Below the pieces are notes generated by a model. That model searched no databases, was not told the DNA's origin, and worked only from the letters and a program-made list of their open reading frames with translations. Positions 33,570-44,500 of a stretch of 64,000 bases of DNA are shown here, one piece after another. Position numbers and translations under genes: made by a program. Source of the stretch: Gonatopus flavifemur (taxonomy: Eukaryota > Arthropoda > Insecta > Hymenoptera > Dryinidae); NCBI GenBank assembly GCA_018340375.1, contig JAFFJZ010000007.1, positions 22,108,001 through 22,172,000 on the forward strand, in the 5' to 3' direction. Within the stretch, counting starts at the first letter, position 1, and every line of letters starts with the position of its first letter.

Positions 33570-34256
33570 AGAACTAATCAATGAATTCTATGCTACCTGG
33601 GGTATCATCCCATATAGTACACGAGTTCCCGTAAAGAGTTCCCGTTATGCTAATCGATATGTATTCGTTATAAATATCTTGAATTCAAAATGAACTATTA
33701 ATGAACAACTTAATTTTCAGAAAGAACTCATATCGAGATTTCATAATGAATTGTCCGGGCATTATCTATCTGGGTGTGTTTCATAATTCCATTTCTGAAG
33801 TCCATAAAGGGAAAAGTCCATTTCTAAAAGAATTCGCAATGAAATATGTTCATACTTTTGGATCTTCTCTACGATTGGCTGGGACCGATTAATCCAAGAT
33901 TTAGAACTTGACGATGGAAAGGTAGACAATGAATTGTTCAAAATTTTGAGCTGCTCTGAACGCTCCGAGCTGCTTTCAGCGTCAACTTATCGGTCAACTG
34001 ACATTTAGTTTTCAGAATCCTTCACATGTATACTTGTTTAAGGAAATTCACTTTCCTTTCCTTCTTTTTTCCATTTTCAATTGCAACAATCTATTGCTGT
34101 CCAACGATGAGATAAATAATGAGACCCCAAGTGGTTTTTCATATCACAGGAATAATCTAAGGACATTCTCTTCATTGCTATGGTTCTTATCAAACTCGAC
34201 ATGAGTATTTAATTTTTATTCGTTTTCAATTGAAGGCATATTCAGAAAATGCAGTG
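33570..34256. other. Intergenic DNA, nothing recognised
   Basis: No supported feature. A 63-codon frame at 33701 has no recognisable motif. Confidence 0.45.
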
Positions 34257-35012
34257 AAATCCCAATCAAAAAACTAAAAAAAAGTGAAAAAATAACGCCA
34301 AGCACATGGAAATGCGATCAATATCTACAAAAACAAATCTATAAATCCATTCCCAACAGAAATTTCATTACATTTGAACTTTCGATGCAATACAACAGGA
34401 TATGCCCCATCTGAAAAAAAAGAGTACATTTGGTTATCCAAATGGTATGTAAACGATTTTTTGTATATTGTGACTTCATTTTTCTTCAATCCTATTCAAA
34501 ATGATTTATGATCTTTGAAGAACATCATTGTATTAAAAATGAATATGAAGTGGAGTGGAAGAAAAATTAGGTTCAATCATTTGGCATACCTACTAGAAAG
34601 AACTCTGACTTATTTTGAACGAAACGTGTTGGTCATTCCTGAACAGATTTGAAATTGTCTATGCGAAACACTTGGCGTGGCCAATAAAGATTTTATGATA
34701 AAAGTGTTGGATAATAAGAGCTCAAAATTTCCCACCAGCTAGGTCAAGTTTTTCGTGAGGACATGAATTTCAAAACTGTTCAGAAAAATCCAACACGTTG
34801 GGTTCAAAATACGTCAGAGTTCGTTCTAGTAGGTATGCGAAATGATTGAACCTAATTTTTTTTCCACTCCACTTTATATTGATTTTTAATACAATGATGT
34901 TTTTCAAAGATCATAAATCACTTTGAATACAATTGAAAAAAATTGAAGTTACAATATACAAAAAATCGTTGCTTGGCGTCATTTCTTTACTTCTTTGGAG
35001 TTTTTTTATTGG
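34257..35012. mobile_element. Foldback element with a one-arm insertion
   Basis: The right arm (about 34790-35012) and left arm are inverted copies over ACGATTTTTTGTATATTGTRA, ATGATTTATGATCTTTGAAR, TTAAAAATNAATAT and a GGTTCAATCATTT...CATACCTACTAGAA block. Outer arm parts share TAACGCCAAGC/GCTTGGCGTCA and AATAAAAAAACT-like ends. Relative to the right arm, the left arm holds about 145 extra bases (about 34311-34454), a later insertion or a deletion on the other side. The central loop is about 130 bp. No transposase, and target duplication not resolved. Confidence 0.65.
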
Positions 35013-35153
35013 AATTTAATTTAATTGTTAACTGAGGAAAATTTTAATTAAGAATTAAATTCGAATTGTTAATTGTGTTCTTCGTCACATATTCAATTTA
35101 CAACCTTGAGTAGTAATAACTTTCAGGAAATGATTCTTTTGTGAAATCATATA

Positions 35154-35360
35154 CACGAAACAAATTTTAGTTTAGCTGTTGGGCCTGAAAATTTTAGTGC
35201 AAGACAAACTCAACTAAAAATATAATTGTCCCCACTGAATATAGTTATAGTCCCTTCGACCGACAATTTTTGTTGCAACAAACAATATTTTAGTTCAGGC
35301 GATTTAAATTTTCTGCTGGATGTCGTTTTTAGTTACTACAAGTAAAGAGTTTTCTCAATG
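35154..35360. mobile_element. ATTTTAGTT-word MITE, TA-flanked
   Basis: TA flanks both ends (35152-35153, 35361-35362). The left end is CACGAAACAAATTTTAGTTT and the right end is GAGTTTTCTCAATG. ATTTTAGTT and AACTAAAA are iterated inside with ATAGTTATAG. Non-coding, 207 bp. Confidence 0.6.
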
Positions 35361-35489
35361 TATTGTAATCATTTTCAAACATTCTCAAACATGGATTACA
35401 CATTTTCAAATAGGATCATGACTATGAGAAACGCTAAAGAGAGTTATTGATTTCGTCCACGTGAGCATGTTCCCACTCTTTCAATTCCT

Positions 35490-35745
35490 TGGAGTAAAAA
35501 ATTCACTCTCGAAGGGTGAAAATACTGCAAGTCTAGGGAGAGTGAGATTGCACTCTTGAAGAGTAAATTCCGACTCCATACGAGTGAATTCTCACTCCAA
35601 AAGAGTGAAGTTTCTACTCGGTTTGAACGGTTAAATTTCACCTTCTTCGAAGAGTGAAAATTCATTCTCATGGAATGGAATCTCACACTTGTTGCACCTG
35701 CAGTATTTTCGGCCTTTACGGGTGGATTTTCACTCCAAGAAATTC
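35490..35745. mobile_element. GAGTGAA-word element
   Basis: GAGTGAAATTC, ATTCTCACTC, AAGAGTGAA and ATTTTCACTC recur more than ten times in both orientations across about 250 bp. Ends are not clearly resolved. Confidence 0.5.
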
Positions 35746-35877
35746 AGAGAGCACCTAGCACATCACAATGGTTGTCACAAGAATGTTGAATGCAATGAGG
35801 TTTTAATTTGTCATTTCATACTCAAAGGTACAACAAAGTGACATTACCTGTGTTACATACATGTTATGTTGCATCTA

Positions 35878-36114
35878 CACCGAGAAAACTGTTTGGTTAA
35901 AACAACAAAACATTTTGGTTGATATGTGAACAACAAAAAACTTTTGTTCCTTCAACCAAATTTTTGTGCTTTCAACAAAATTATTTTGTTCCTAAATGTG
36001 TTAACAAAAATATTTTTTGTCCAATCTCAAATGTTTTGTTGCAACAACAAAAATTTGGTTAGCATAACTAAAGTTTTTGGTTGTTCAGATTTCAACAAAA
36101 CTTTTTTTTCGGAG
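35878..36114. mobile_element. AACAAAA-word MITE, CACCGAGAAAA-type end
   Basis: After TA (35876-35877) the element begins CACCGAGAAAACTG and ends TTTTTTTTCGGAG before TA. The interior repeats AACAAAA six times and TTTTGTT three times, with TTTGGTT/AACCAAA variants. Confidence 0.65.
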
Positions 36115-38660
36115 TACAAAAAAATTCTTCGATGTGGATGTAACGTTATATTTATGTAACAGTTATAATGTAACTTGTTACATCTTTGAGCGTGGGATTA
36201 CAATTAGCAATTCCATTACACTCAACATTCTCGTAACAAAAATTGTGATGTGTTGGATGGATCGTTGCTATCGCGATTGCTTTCAATTATTTTCAAATAT
36301 TATTGTTTGTACTTCTCAATACATTTTGATTGGTCTTTTGTATGAGAATGAAGCAAAAAATGAAGTAAAAAAAGTCATTCATTGAGAAAACCTAATTTGA
36401 CTCATTGAAATTGGATATCTGCTCAGATTTCAGTTTATTGGGATATTGTTCTCTCAAAATATAACTCTCCCCCTCTAAAAACCTGCCCTCTATTTTCTTC
36501 AACTCAATTTGATTTCGTCATATGATTTTTTCGGAAAATTTTGTTTTCACCATGTTTGGTAATTTTTATTGGAATAAAAAATTTAACTCTTATTTTTCAA
36601 GGCGTGATAATGATGATTCATTGAGAAAGAACACTCAAACATGTCTCGTGAATTTTTTCATGTTTTTTTTTCACAGCTGCAATAGCAAAGACGAAAACGA
36701 TCCCTGTTCAGTCAAATATGCCGAAAAACACCCTGGCCACTGAAGGTTGAGAACACTAAATAAATTTGTGATGAAGCGTGAAATCAATGCGACATTTTCC
36801 CTTTCAGCGAATGATGCAATTGTCAAAGTATATTGTCATTTTTGCCAAAGTGGAAATCGATTCCAAATTCCACAAAGAATCCATGTTCTCAATAACATAC
36901 CCCCAATTCGCATCACCCTGTATAGTCAAAGAGCGTGATAAATCAATAATCTCATTCTGTATGAATTCTATTTCCATTACAGAATCCATAAATCCACAGA
37001 ATGTAGATTCGTGATTATTTCATGCATATTGATTATTTGTAACATTGAGGAATCATTACCCTGGTAAAAATGCAACGTCGCACAGATAATCTGAATCTGT
37101 CCCATTCTTCACAATCTTCAGGCTGTTTGCACATTATAGCACGCTTCATGTTTGCCACGGTAGCATGTAACATGATTGGGTATCAATCCAATCATATTAT
37201 AAATAAACCTTCGGAGAAATTGATTCTTTTTGTCGGGTCAGTGATTGACCATTAATATACAAAGTCTAGCTGCATATTGTGCCAAAGTTTGATCAACAAT
37301 GGCATGCATTTTTTAACTATTCGAATTGGAAATTCAGTACGGTTTTGACTTGATATGATCTTGGAACACGAATAAGAGTCTTCCATCATTTCCTAATGGT
37401 GCTGTGGTACAACTTGTGCTCGATTTCTAACCAATATTGTTTAAGTATAATTCGCCAATCATTGACTGTCAGTCTTGCCCCATTCTAAATCCGATCGTAA
37501 AAACCAGCAAAACATAGGAATTTCTACATAAGAATCGATTCAGGTTTACATTCATGTGATTATGAGAATATAACAAATACAACGCTAGACAGAATCCTCG
37601 TTCTTTCGCTAGTCTAAACATGACACATTCAGTATACAATATGATAATTCAGAATAAGGTGAGAAAACTACATAAATTCAAATGAATTCATCGTCAAGTC
37701 CATCGTTGGAAATTCCCGAGCGTTTCAAGTATCAATCGGAAAAGTCAATTTAATTTCACAATTTTAAAAGTCGTTTTTTCATGAATTCACCAAGTACTTG
37801 CAAAAGTATTCGATATGGGTTCGAGAGGAAACTTCCACGGAAAAAGCTGCATTTTTCTTACACCTTGTTATTCTGGTGTGATGGAATTTCATTTTAATTT
37901 TCTCAAGTCAAATATTCATGAATACTTCTTCAAAGTTAAATTCCAATCAGAATATCTTGTGTGAAAAAGTTTGCTTTCAAATAATCTCGGATTCAGATTA
38001 AAATTAAAACGGCGGATCCAATTTGAAAATCAATGCATAAAACGAGCTGTGGAATTATTGAAGAGGGTTTTCCGAAACCCATACTCTCAAGTAGTAAAAA
38101 ATGTATAAAATCGATCTGGAAGGAATAAATGATCAGCCAACTTCAGGTATTATCATTGGAATTCATTTGAGGAAGATTTTATCTCATGCAATCGTTTTCA
38201 CCTCGTTGGAAAAGTTGTTTATTTTATAATAATTTGAAATTTGGAACATTTTCTTCGTATATGTATGATTCTAATGCTGATATTCATGTTTTTTTTTTCA
38301 CCAAACGTTGTTGGAAACGACAAACAAACAGTATGCGATGTCCAGGAAATGTGTCTTATATATCAGAATAATAATGAATTTCCTCATACCTTGGATATTC
38401 AAAATTCATGAATCATTTATTAGAAAATCAAGAATCAGTGCAATATATTGGAAAGCCTGTGCTATATTCGAAGAAGATATTTTATCCAAGAGATATCAAT
38501 TTTCTTATTAGGCACTCATCGGTATACGTAGTATATCCAACACGGAGTGCCTATTGCACCCGCTATCGTACTCTCTGACCGTATCTTCTGAAATATTTGA
38601 GTAATCCAATTCTGAGTTGGATAGTTTTTCATTTCATTGAATACTGATTGATGATCTGTG
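36115..38660. other. Intergenic DNA with one solo MITE end
   Basis: No gene recognised in 2.5 kb. A solo left end CCCTGGTAAAAATGCAACG preceded by TA lies at 37059, and a CACCCTG-TA string lies at 36914-36922. Neither has a convincing partner. Confidence 0.45.
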
Positions 38661-38663
38661 GGG

Positions 38664-38815
38664 TTGCCTGTCTATCTGTCTGTCTGAGTTCGGGACAACT
38701 CTGGACCGGGTGGACCAAATTGGTTGAAATTTATAGGGAACCTTTCTCGAACCCCTTCCGAGAGACCATTCAATTTTTATCAAAATCGAACAAGTCCTCC
38801 TATTTTTTTTTATTT
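38664..38815 (+). repeat. CTGTCTGTCTG-headed repeat fragment
   Basis: GCCTGTCTATCTGTCTGTCTG leads into GGACAACTCTGGACCGGG and a TTGAAATTTATAGGGAACC phrase. This is a simple-repeat head with an ordered body and resembles in style the start of the tandem array at 4110. The family was not identified. Confidence 0.35.
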
Positions 38816-38817
38816 TT

Positions 38818-38961
38818 CACAGAAAAAATAATTTAGCTGCAGCAGATAAGTAGCTAGCACGGACACGGACAGCCATTAAATTAGCTCCCGCAGCTAAATT
38901 TAATAGCTGTCCGTGTCCGTGCTAGGTACTTAGCTGCTGCAGCTAAATTATTTTTTCCGTG
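38818..38961. mobile_element. 144-bp near-perfect palindromic MITE
   Basis: The arms start CACAGAAAAAATAATTTAGC (left) and CACGGAAAAAATAATTTAGC (right, inverted). They pair for about 65 bp through GCTAGCACGGACACGGACAG with few mismatches. The loop contains AGCTGC/GCAGCT words. Confidence 0.85.
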
Positions 38962-39010
38962 TTCTCTCGAAAAATCGGTGATCTCGGAGAAAATTTTCTC
39001 CGCTGTATAC

Positions 39011-39029
39011 ATATATATATATATATATA
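39011..39029 (+). repeat. (AT)n microsatellite
   Basis: Uninterrupted AT dinucleotide run. Confidence 0.9.
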
Positions 39030-39401
39030 AGTCATTTTCTCCGCAGTCTTTGAATATTCTTTATTTTGGCTTGAATCGATGGATTATTATGAAACTTGGG
39101 TTATAGGAGTTTTTGAGGCTGAGGAATCTCAATCTAACGTCAAAAAACAAAGCGGAGCCCTCTGGTTTTCTTTCTCAAATCATTTCAAATCATTCCGTGA
39201 CACAAATTCGTTTGATCTAGTTTGAAGAAACGCATTTATTTCAACGATTATAATTGTTTGGAGTATTGTTTATTATGAAGTTCTAGCAATTTATTCAAGA
39301 AGGGAGACAACGAATATATATAATAATATATATCATAGAGAATTCTCGAGATATTTTTTGTTTCTACGAAACGAGAGGGGCAACCGCACTTATGTAAAGT
39401 C

Positions 39402-39488
39402 GTGAGGGAGATTTTTCAAAATTATATATAATTTATACATAATTACGTATAACTTATATATCTATTTTCAAGAATTGTTCAACTCGGG
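39402..39488. mobile_element. AT-core hairpin MITE, copy 3 of 3 (decayed)
   Basis: The left GAGGGAGATTTTTCAAAATT and the right AAGAATTGTTCAACTCGGG flank TATATAATTTATACATAATT text, parallel to the copies at 22521 and 26190 but shorter and more mutated. Confidence 0.5.
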
Positions 39489-39489
39489 A

Positions 39490-39956
39490 ATTTATGTGAT
39501 AGAATTACAATTATCGAATGAATATTAAGTTGAGGAGGATAATACGTGTATATCATTAAGTAACGTGGAAGCAGGCAAACCAGTCACAGGAAGTGTTGGA
39601 AAAATGAAGAGAGAATAAGAAAGATGATGGCGGGTCTGTTGAGAGAAACCGATTTGATCGTGAGCTTGGAGGCGGGATAACGCAGGAATCATTTGTCTAG
39701 ATTAAGTCCTAGAGATCCTTAATACCTACCACCTCTCTTCTGTTTTTCTGTATCTATAGATATCTATTCTCCATTCTTGTTCTATCACACTCGCCCCGAT
39801 TTCTCTTTGTCTCCTCGACACCCCCGGTAGATACGTGGATATTTCCCATTACTGAGTTTACCATCATTCTCTCAACAAATGCTCACACTAACATTATACA
39901 CATGCACATACAGTAGACTCAAATGGAAAAGGATATCTCATCAAAATATAGGAGAT
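39490..39956. other. Intergenic DNA, nothing recognised
   Basis: Slightly less AT-rich than its surroundings (39560-39880), with CTC/TCT-rich plus-strand text. No frame or motif supports a gene. Confidence 0.4.
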
Positions 39957-39957
39957 A

Positions 39958-40210
39958 CACTGTGAAAAATGTGGGGAGTTTTCCTTCACATTGTTAGTGG
40001 ATTTCATCCCCTCATCGTGGGGGAATTGTTTTTCGATCAAAAATTATGGATTCTTCCACCATTTTGAGGATTCATTCTGTTTTTTGACTGGTGAATCTGC
40101 CACAAATAAAGAAAAAGTTCGCCAAATTATGGTGAAGAATTTCCCACCTATGGAGGAACTTTGCTACTATCATGTTTTGGGGGAAAACTCCACAATCATG
40201 TTTTACAGTG
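39958..40210. mobile_element. 253-bp MITE, CACTGTGAAAAATG ends, TA-flanked
   Basis: The left end CACTGTGAAAAATGTGG and the right end CATGTTTTACAGTG are inverted, with TA on both sides (39956-39957, 40211-40212). GTGGGGGAATT, GAATTTCCCACC, ATTATGG and CCACCATTTTG variants are iterated inside. The 107-codon frame over it is a by-product of the lack of stops. Confidence 0.7.
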
Positions 40211-40212
40211 TA

Positions 40213-41300
40213 GAAACCTCATTAAAATATCACCAAAATTATTTTACAAATTCACAAAAAATGTCGGTTACGATTCATTTGATCATAATTACTTGTCAAA
40301 TTCGGATGGTCTGATCCAAGAATAGGGCCTTATATGGTCCAACTTTCAGAAGGTTTTCCTATCAGAACAGAATTTTTGAAACGAAAAAAGTGTCAAAATT
40401 GCCATTCACAACTTGAAATCCTGTTTCTAAACTACAATCACTGATATGAGTTCATGAAGAGAAAAAATTTTCTCATCTTCTCTTGAATTGCTCAAAGTGT
40501 TTTGGCATAAATCTTCAAAAGCGAATATTGATAATCGTGTTGATAGATTCTGATAGACAAATTAAACTTGCATGAAAGTTGTTAGCCCTGTAAATAAAAG
40601 TTTTCCAAAAGTTTAATCAAAGATCCACCCGATGCACTTTTTTTGCCACAAAATACTCGGAATTCTCAGGGATGATTCTTCGATACATTCTTGTGAATTA
40701 AATTCCGAGTATTTCGTTGCAAAAACAACCGTACTTGGATGAGAACACTCGTATCTTCTTCATTCTATATTATTCCTCGCTTATTGAAACATAAAAAATC
40801 CAAAGATTCAAAATCTTGAGGAATTTATTTAATGAACATGCGATATAAAATCAGAGAATCGAATACACAATGTTGAATAATTTATATCAACGATTCACGG
40901 AACAAATATATTGAATAGAATAGTTTTGTCTATTTACTTATACTTATCTACTCCGTCGATTTATATATCAGATGTTACATACGGCTGCAGTTACATCCAT
41001 TATCGATTTGGAAAGCCACGTTTATTGCGAAGTTTCCGCTGTCAAAAACAGGAAAAGTATTTCGCTCACCTCCGTTGACAGGATTCCTTGAAATTCACTC
41101 ACCACAGGAATGTTTGCGAGAAGTATTCATTGATGGTTGAAGGGAAAATCTCACGCTAAAGTGTCATGTGGATTATACATCAGTTATATCGATGTTTTTG
41201 CATCACGTGTGTGAAAACAAACTTGAAAAATCTATCGTACGATCTATTCAGCAAATATAATGTAATCGATAAGACGTTTATATCTGTAGAAATGCTCCGT
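40213..41300. other. Intergenic DNA, nothing recognised
   Basis: Contains one weak mirrored pair (ACTCGGAATTC near 40660 and GAATTAAATTCCGAGT near 40697). No gene recognised. Confidence 0.4.
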
Positions 41301-42602
41301 CCCAGGTGAAAATTGACGATTGGCACTAGGATGGCGCAACACTGACAAAGATTGGCCGAGCCTTGGCGGTTAGCAAGGTGCAAGCTTGAAATGATAACAT
41401 CGTTACAGGCTCCATTGATGTATTCTGCCAATCACGGACCAACATTGGTACGGTTATGGCAGTCAAATCAGCCATCATTGGCAACCCATGAAAAAATTTG
41501 TCGTTCGATTTAAATCCAAGATTGGATCATGCTTGTACTCATTACGAACCAAGACTGATAGACGAATTTTTTTATGGTCTGCCAATGGTCAGATGTTTTA
41601 TGTATTTAAAGGAGGTACCATCATTTATTACACATAAATGATATTGACTGCTAAATTTGAGTCAATACTATAATAGTACTGAATCAATATTCAGCCAAAA
41701 TTGATTCAACGTTGCGACAATCCCGCGACAACGTTGAGCCAATGTTGTGCCGATGTTCAACTCTATGTTGAACGATTGCAAAAATGTAATAAAAATTCAG
41801 AGTCATATATTTCCGACATCGATTGCTTCCCCTCTACACATTTTAAGAAGTACAGCCCGAACCTGAAATATTTTATGCAACCAGGGCCAGAGAATCTCTG
41901 TATACATTGAAACGAAGAAACTTATTTGATTAATCCAATACAAGATGTGTTTATAAGTTTAATATAACTCAATGATTACTGGTTACCTTACAAATCAATT
42001 ACATCAAGTATAATTCAAATTCTGATGTCCACGAGTCCATGGGTCTGCACAGCTAAAATCTCTCCTTCGATGAAGGACCTATGATGAAGACAACAATTTT
42101 CAAATCAGAAGGTTATATGATGCTTATATATCAACCGCATAGTTCGTTGAGCGCTTGCGAGAAACGAACCGAGCGTTGGAAACAATATCGAAGGGTGGCG
42201 CTTTGACATTGGACGCGGGAATTTTTGTATGGTGACGTATAATTGAGGATCGTGGCTAGCCTGAGCCAAGCTTTGACCAGGCTTGGCACTGCATTGGGTA
42301 CTCATTTCTTCTGAACGTTGTCAACGTTTGGATTAATATTCAGCCGTGCTATGAAATTGTTCGTATGAAGTTAATTTCTTTTGTCCAAACGATATTGAGA
42401 CAACGATGAACCATGATTGGCACAATCTTGAGCCAATGATGGATTGATCATTGGAAATTATGATTCCCAACATTGGTGCAACATTGTGCCACTTGTCAGT
42501 CAACGTTGGCTCGATATAGATTTCCAAGCCTTGGATGTCAGCATTGCGCCTATCTATTTTCCATCGTCAGTATTGGCGCAAGCAAGAAATTTTCACGTGG
42601 GG
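41301..42602. mobile_element. 1.3-kb CCAACATTGG-word element
   Basis: The left end CCCAGGTGAAAATTGACG and right end AAATTTTCACGTGGGG are inverted. Next to them the boxes ATTGGCACTAGGATGGCGCAA and TATTGGCGCAA recur. The interior iterates CCAACATTGG, CAACGTTG, AGCCAATG and CAAGCTTG in both orientations. It is interrupted by ordinary AT-rich DNA (41800-42100) that may itself be inserted. No coding region. Confidence 0.5.
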
Positions 42603-42785
42603 TGATTTCACGTAAAACAGAAATATCGATACAGTTTCCGTTCTCTGTTTAATATAATTGAATTCCATTACAAAATAATATGACATTTCGAACTTTGACT
42701 TCTATTGAATTGCATTAACTTGTGAGTGATGTTGAAATCGAAATGTCTATTCTCAGTTGAAAATTGCAACAAATATTCACACAAG

Positions 42786-42791
42786 TTTATT
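42786..42791 (-). terminator. Poly(A) signal AATAAA
   Basis: AATAAA on the minus strand, 18-23 bases downstream of the candidate stop at 42809, followed by a GT-rich CTTGTGTG stretch as expected downstream of a cleavage site. It supports the exon call but AATAAA is common in AT-rich DNA. Confidence 0.4.
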
Positions 42792-42808
42792 TATATCCAA
42801 CAATTTCG

Positions 42809-42906
42809 TCAACCAACATTGCAGTAGGTAGTGCAAATAAGGTCAAGTTCTTCGCCTTGCGCAAATGCTTTGATGCACTTTTTGCCTGAAGGACCATTTT
42901 TGATTA
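42809..42906 (-). CDS. Candidate terminal exon of a small cysteine-containing peptide
   Basis: On the minus strand a strong splice acceptor (CTATTCTTTTCCTTTTTCAG, AG at 42908-42907) opens an exon. After two bases it reads 31 codons beginning IKNGPSGKKCIKAF, containing three cysteines with C-x13-C-x3-C spacing, and ends with TGA at 42811-42809. A canonical AATAAA follows about 18 bases later. About 480 bp upstream is a TATA/initiator pair with ideal spacing. Acceptor, open frame, stop and poly(A) signal together suggest the last coding exon of a short secreted peptide gene. I could not identify the signal-peptide exon. The alternative frame from an internal ATG (MVLQAKSASK...) is also open for 36 codons. 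Family unknown. Confidence 0.4.
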
Positions 42907-43385
42907 CTGAAAAAGGAAAAGAATAGGGCCACCAATTTGTAGTCTCTGTTATATTGCTCCTCGTCTCTTCTCTATATTTTAATCTCGATGCGCTCTTTAA
43001 ACATGTGCAGTCCGCGACGCAGAAATTACAGGAGTGTTATTTACGATGCTACTGCACAGCATTTTTCCCTTTATTCAAATAAAACAACCGCAGTTTCAAA
43101 AAATATATGTTTGGATTTTTCATTTCCATATTTTAACGAAAATATATACTTAGATTTTGTCAATCTCTAGTCATTTTTTCATTCGATGAGACGAAAGAAT
43201 AACTTTCGTTTCCTCTACTAAATCTTTTTATTCATCCACATTATATTCCTTAACCTACACGTGTCCCATTTACCACGTAGAGTACACGAAGATGCAACGG
43301 TGATTGTCCTGGGCGAAAAGAATTTCTTTCATCATCGAAGAATGTAGTACTTAAGCTTTGCTTCTCTGGAATTCCCGACATAGTG

Positions 43386-43415
43386 TGAAAAAGGGGAGTA
43401 TGCCTCCCTTATATA
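43386..43415 (-). promoter_or_regulatory. TATA box and initiator-like pair
   Basis: TATATAAGGG starts at 43415 on the minus strand. A TCACAC initiator-like hexamer has its A exactly 29 bases downstream (43386), the classical TATA-to-start spacing. It would drive transcription toward the cysteine-containing exon at 42906. Transcription is inferred, not shown. Confidence 0.4.
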
Positions 43416-43535
43416 ATCCCATCATTCATTTTTACCTTTCATAACATCTATGGTCATCAAATTCCAATCTAATCAATAATTAGATCCTCTTCACGGATTT
43501 TGGAATTCGTTTCAGTTGAATACAATCATATGGTA

Positions 43536-44498
43536 AGGGAGTGTACGGTAGTGTGGGACGCACGGTAGTGCGGGACACCCGTTTGTTTTTTGACAGAGTG
43601 CAAATATGGCGACACCGACTACTGTCAAACTGCTCTTGTGACATGAGCTAGTTTTTGAGCTAACACTGAAGCGAATAGTCGCATTGATTCTATTGCGCCC
43701 AAACATCGTGTTTGAAAATTAGAAAAAAAGTTTTTTTCCAAGTTCTTGTGAGTGCTATAATTTCAATGAAATCTAGTGGAAAAGGTAAATGTAATGCATG
43801 TATGGGAAGTGTTTTCATTATATTTTATGATGAAATATGAATTCAAGCCAAAATATGCACACCTCAATTTTTTTCTGTAATGATACAAATGGCTGTCATT
43901 CCCTGGTGCGGGACACCGTTTGTACGGTAGTGTGGGACACCATTGTAATATTAATCGATTGTGTTTTATTCAATAGAAGTGGTTTAAAAGTGAACTATCC
44001 GTCTTGGTAATTGCCTCCCCCAGTAAATTACGCTCCAAAAGAAGTAAGTATATAAATTAAGTACATTTAAAGTGCGCTGTCATGACTACCAGCTACTTTA
44101 CATGTAAACATTGCGCTTCTGACAGTGATGAAGAAGACGACGAATAAGATGGTCCAAATGCCATTTTCTGTTGTTGTTTTTGCCATTGAAGGTTTTTTAA
44201 ATAAATGCAATTTGATTTTCTTCACATTTTTGGTGTTCTCACTTCATATTTTGCCAATTTTGGTGGATTTTTTAAAGTGTCCCACACTACCGTACAAATT
44301 TGTTTCTGTGCAAAAATCGATGTTGCACAAAAATGGCTATAAAATTTTTCTACTCAACTCAATCAATGTAGTTACTTCAGCGAAAAGTAAGTTGAGCCTC
44401 CTAGCTTTTCAATGATCTACATAAGTCTCTATAAAATGGACTTGATCAAAAATTATAGGGCAAAACCAAAAGCCGTCCCACACTACCGTACACTCCCT
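43536..44498 (+). mobile_element. 963-bp TA-flanked DNA transposon remnant, possibly pogo/Tigger-type
   Basis: The ends AGGGAGTGTACGGTAGTGTG and its inverse meet TA at 43534-43535 and 44499-44500. The box GGTAGTGTGGGAC, in either orientation, occurs again inside near 43566 (variant), 43926 and 44281, with a related GGTGCGGGACACC near 43904. The interior has no full transposase. One stop-free stretch ending TGTAAACATTGC... codes a short Cys-His-Cys plus acidic tail (HCASDSDEEDDE, ending about 44145) that resembles the extreme C-terminus of some pogo-type transposases. That match is weak. The pogo assignment rests on TA, this tail and end style. Confidence 0.55.
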
Positions 44499-44500
44499 TA

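Noticed and set aside
36905..36925. CACCCTG-TA, possible right end for the solo 16744 transposon end
   Set aside because: 20 kb away in DNA lacking the family's inner boxes; likely chance.
39991..40314. 107-codon open frame
   Set aside because: Lies on the 39958-40210 MITE; a by-product of its repeated words.
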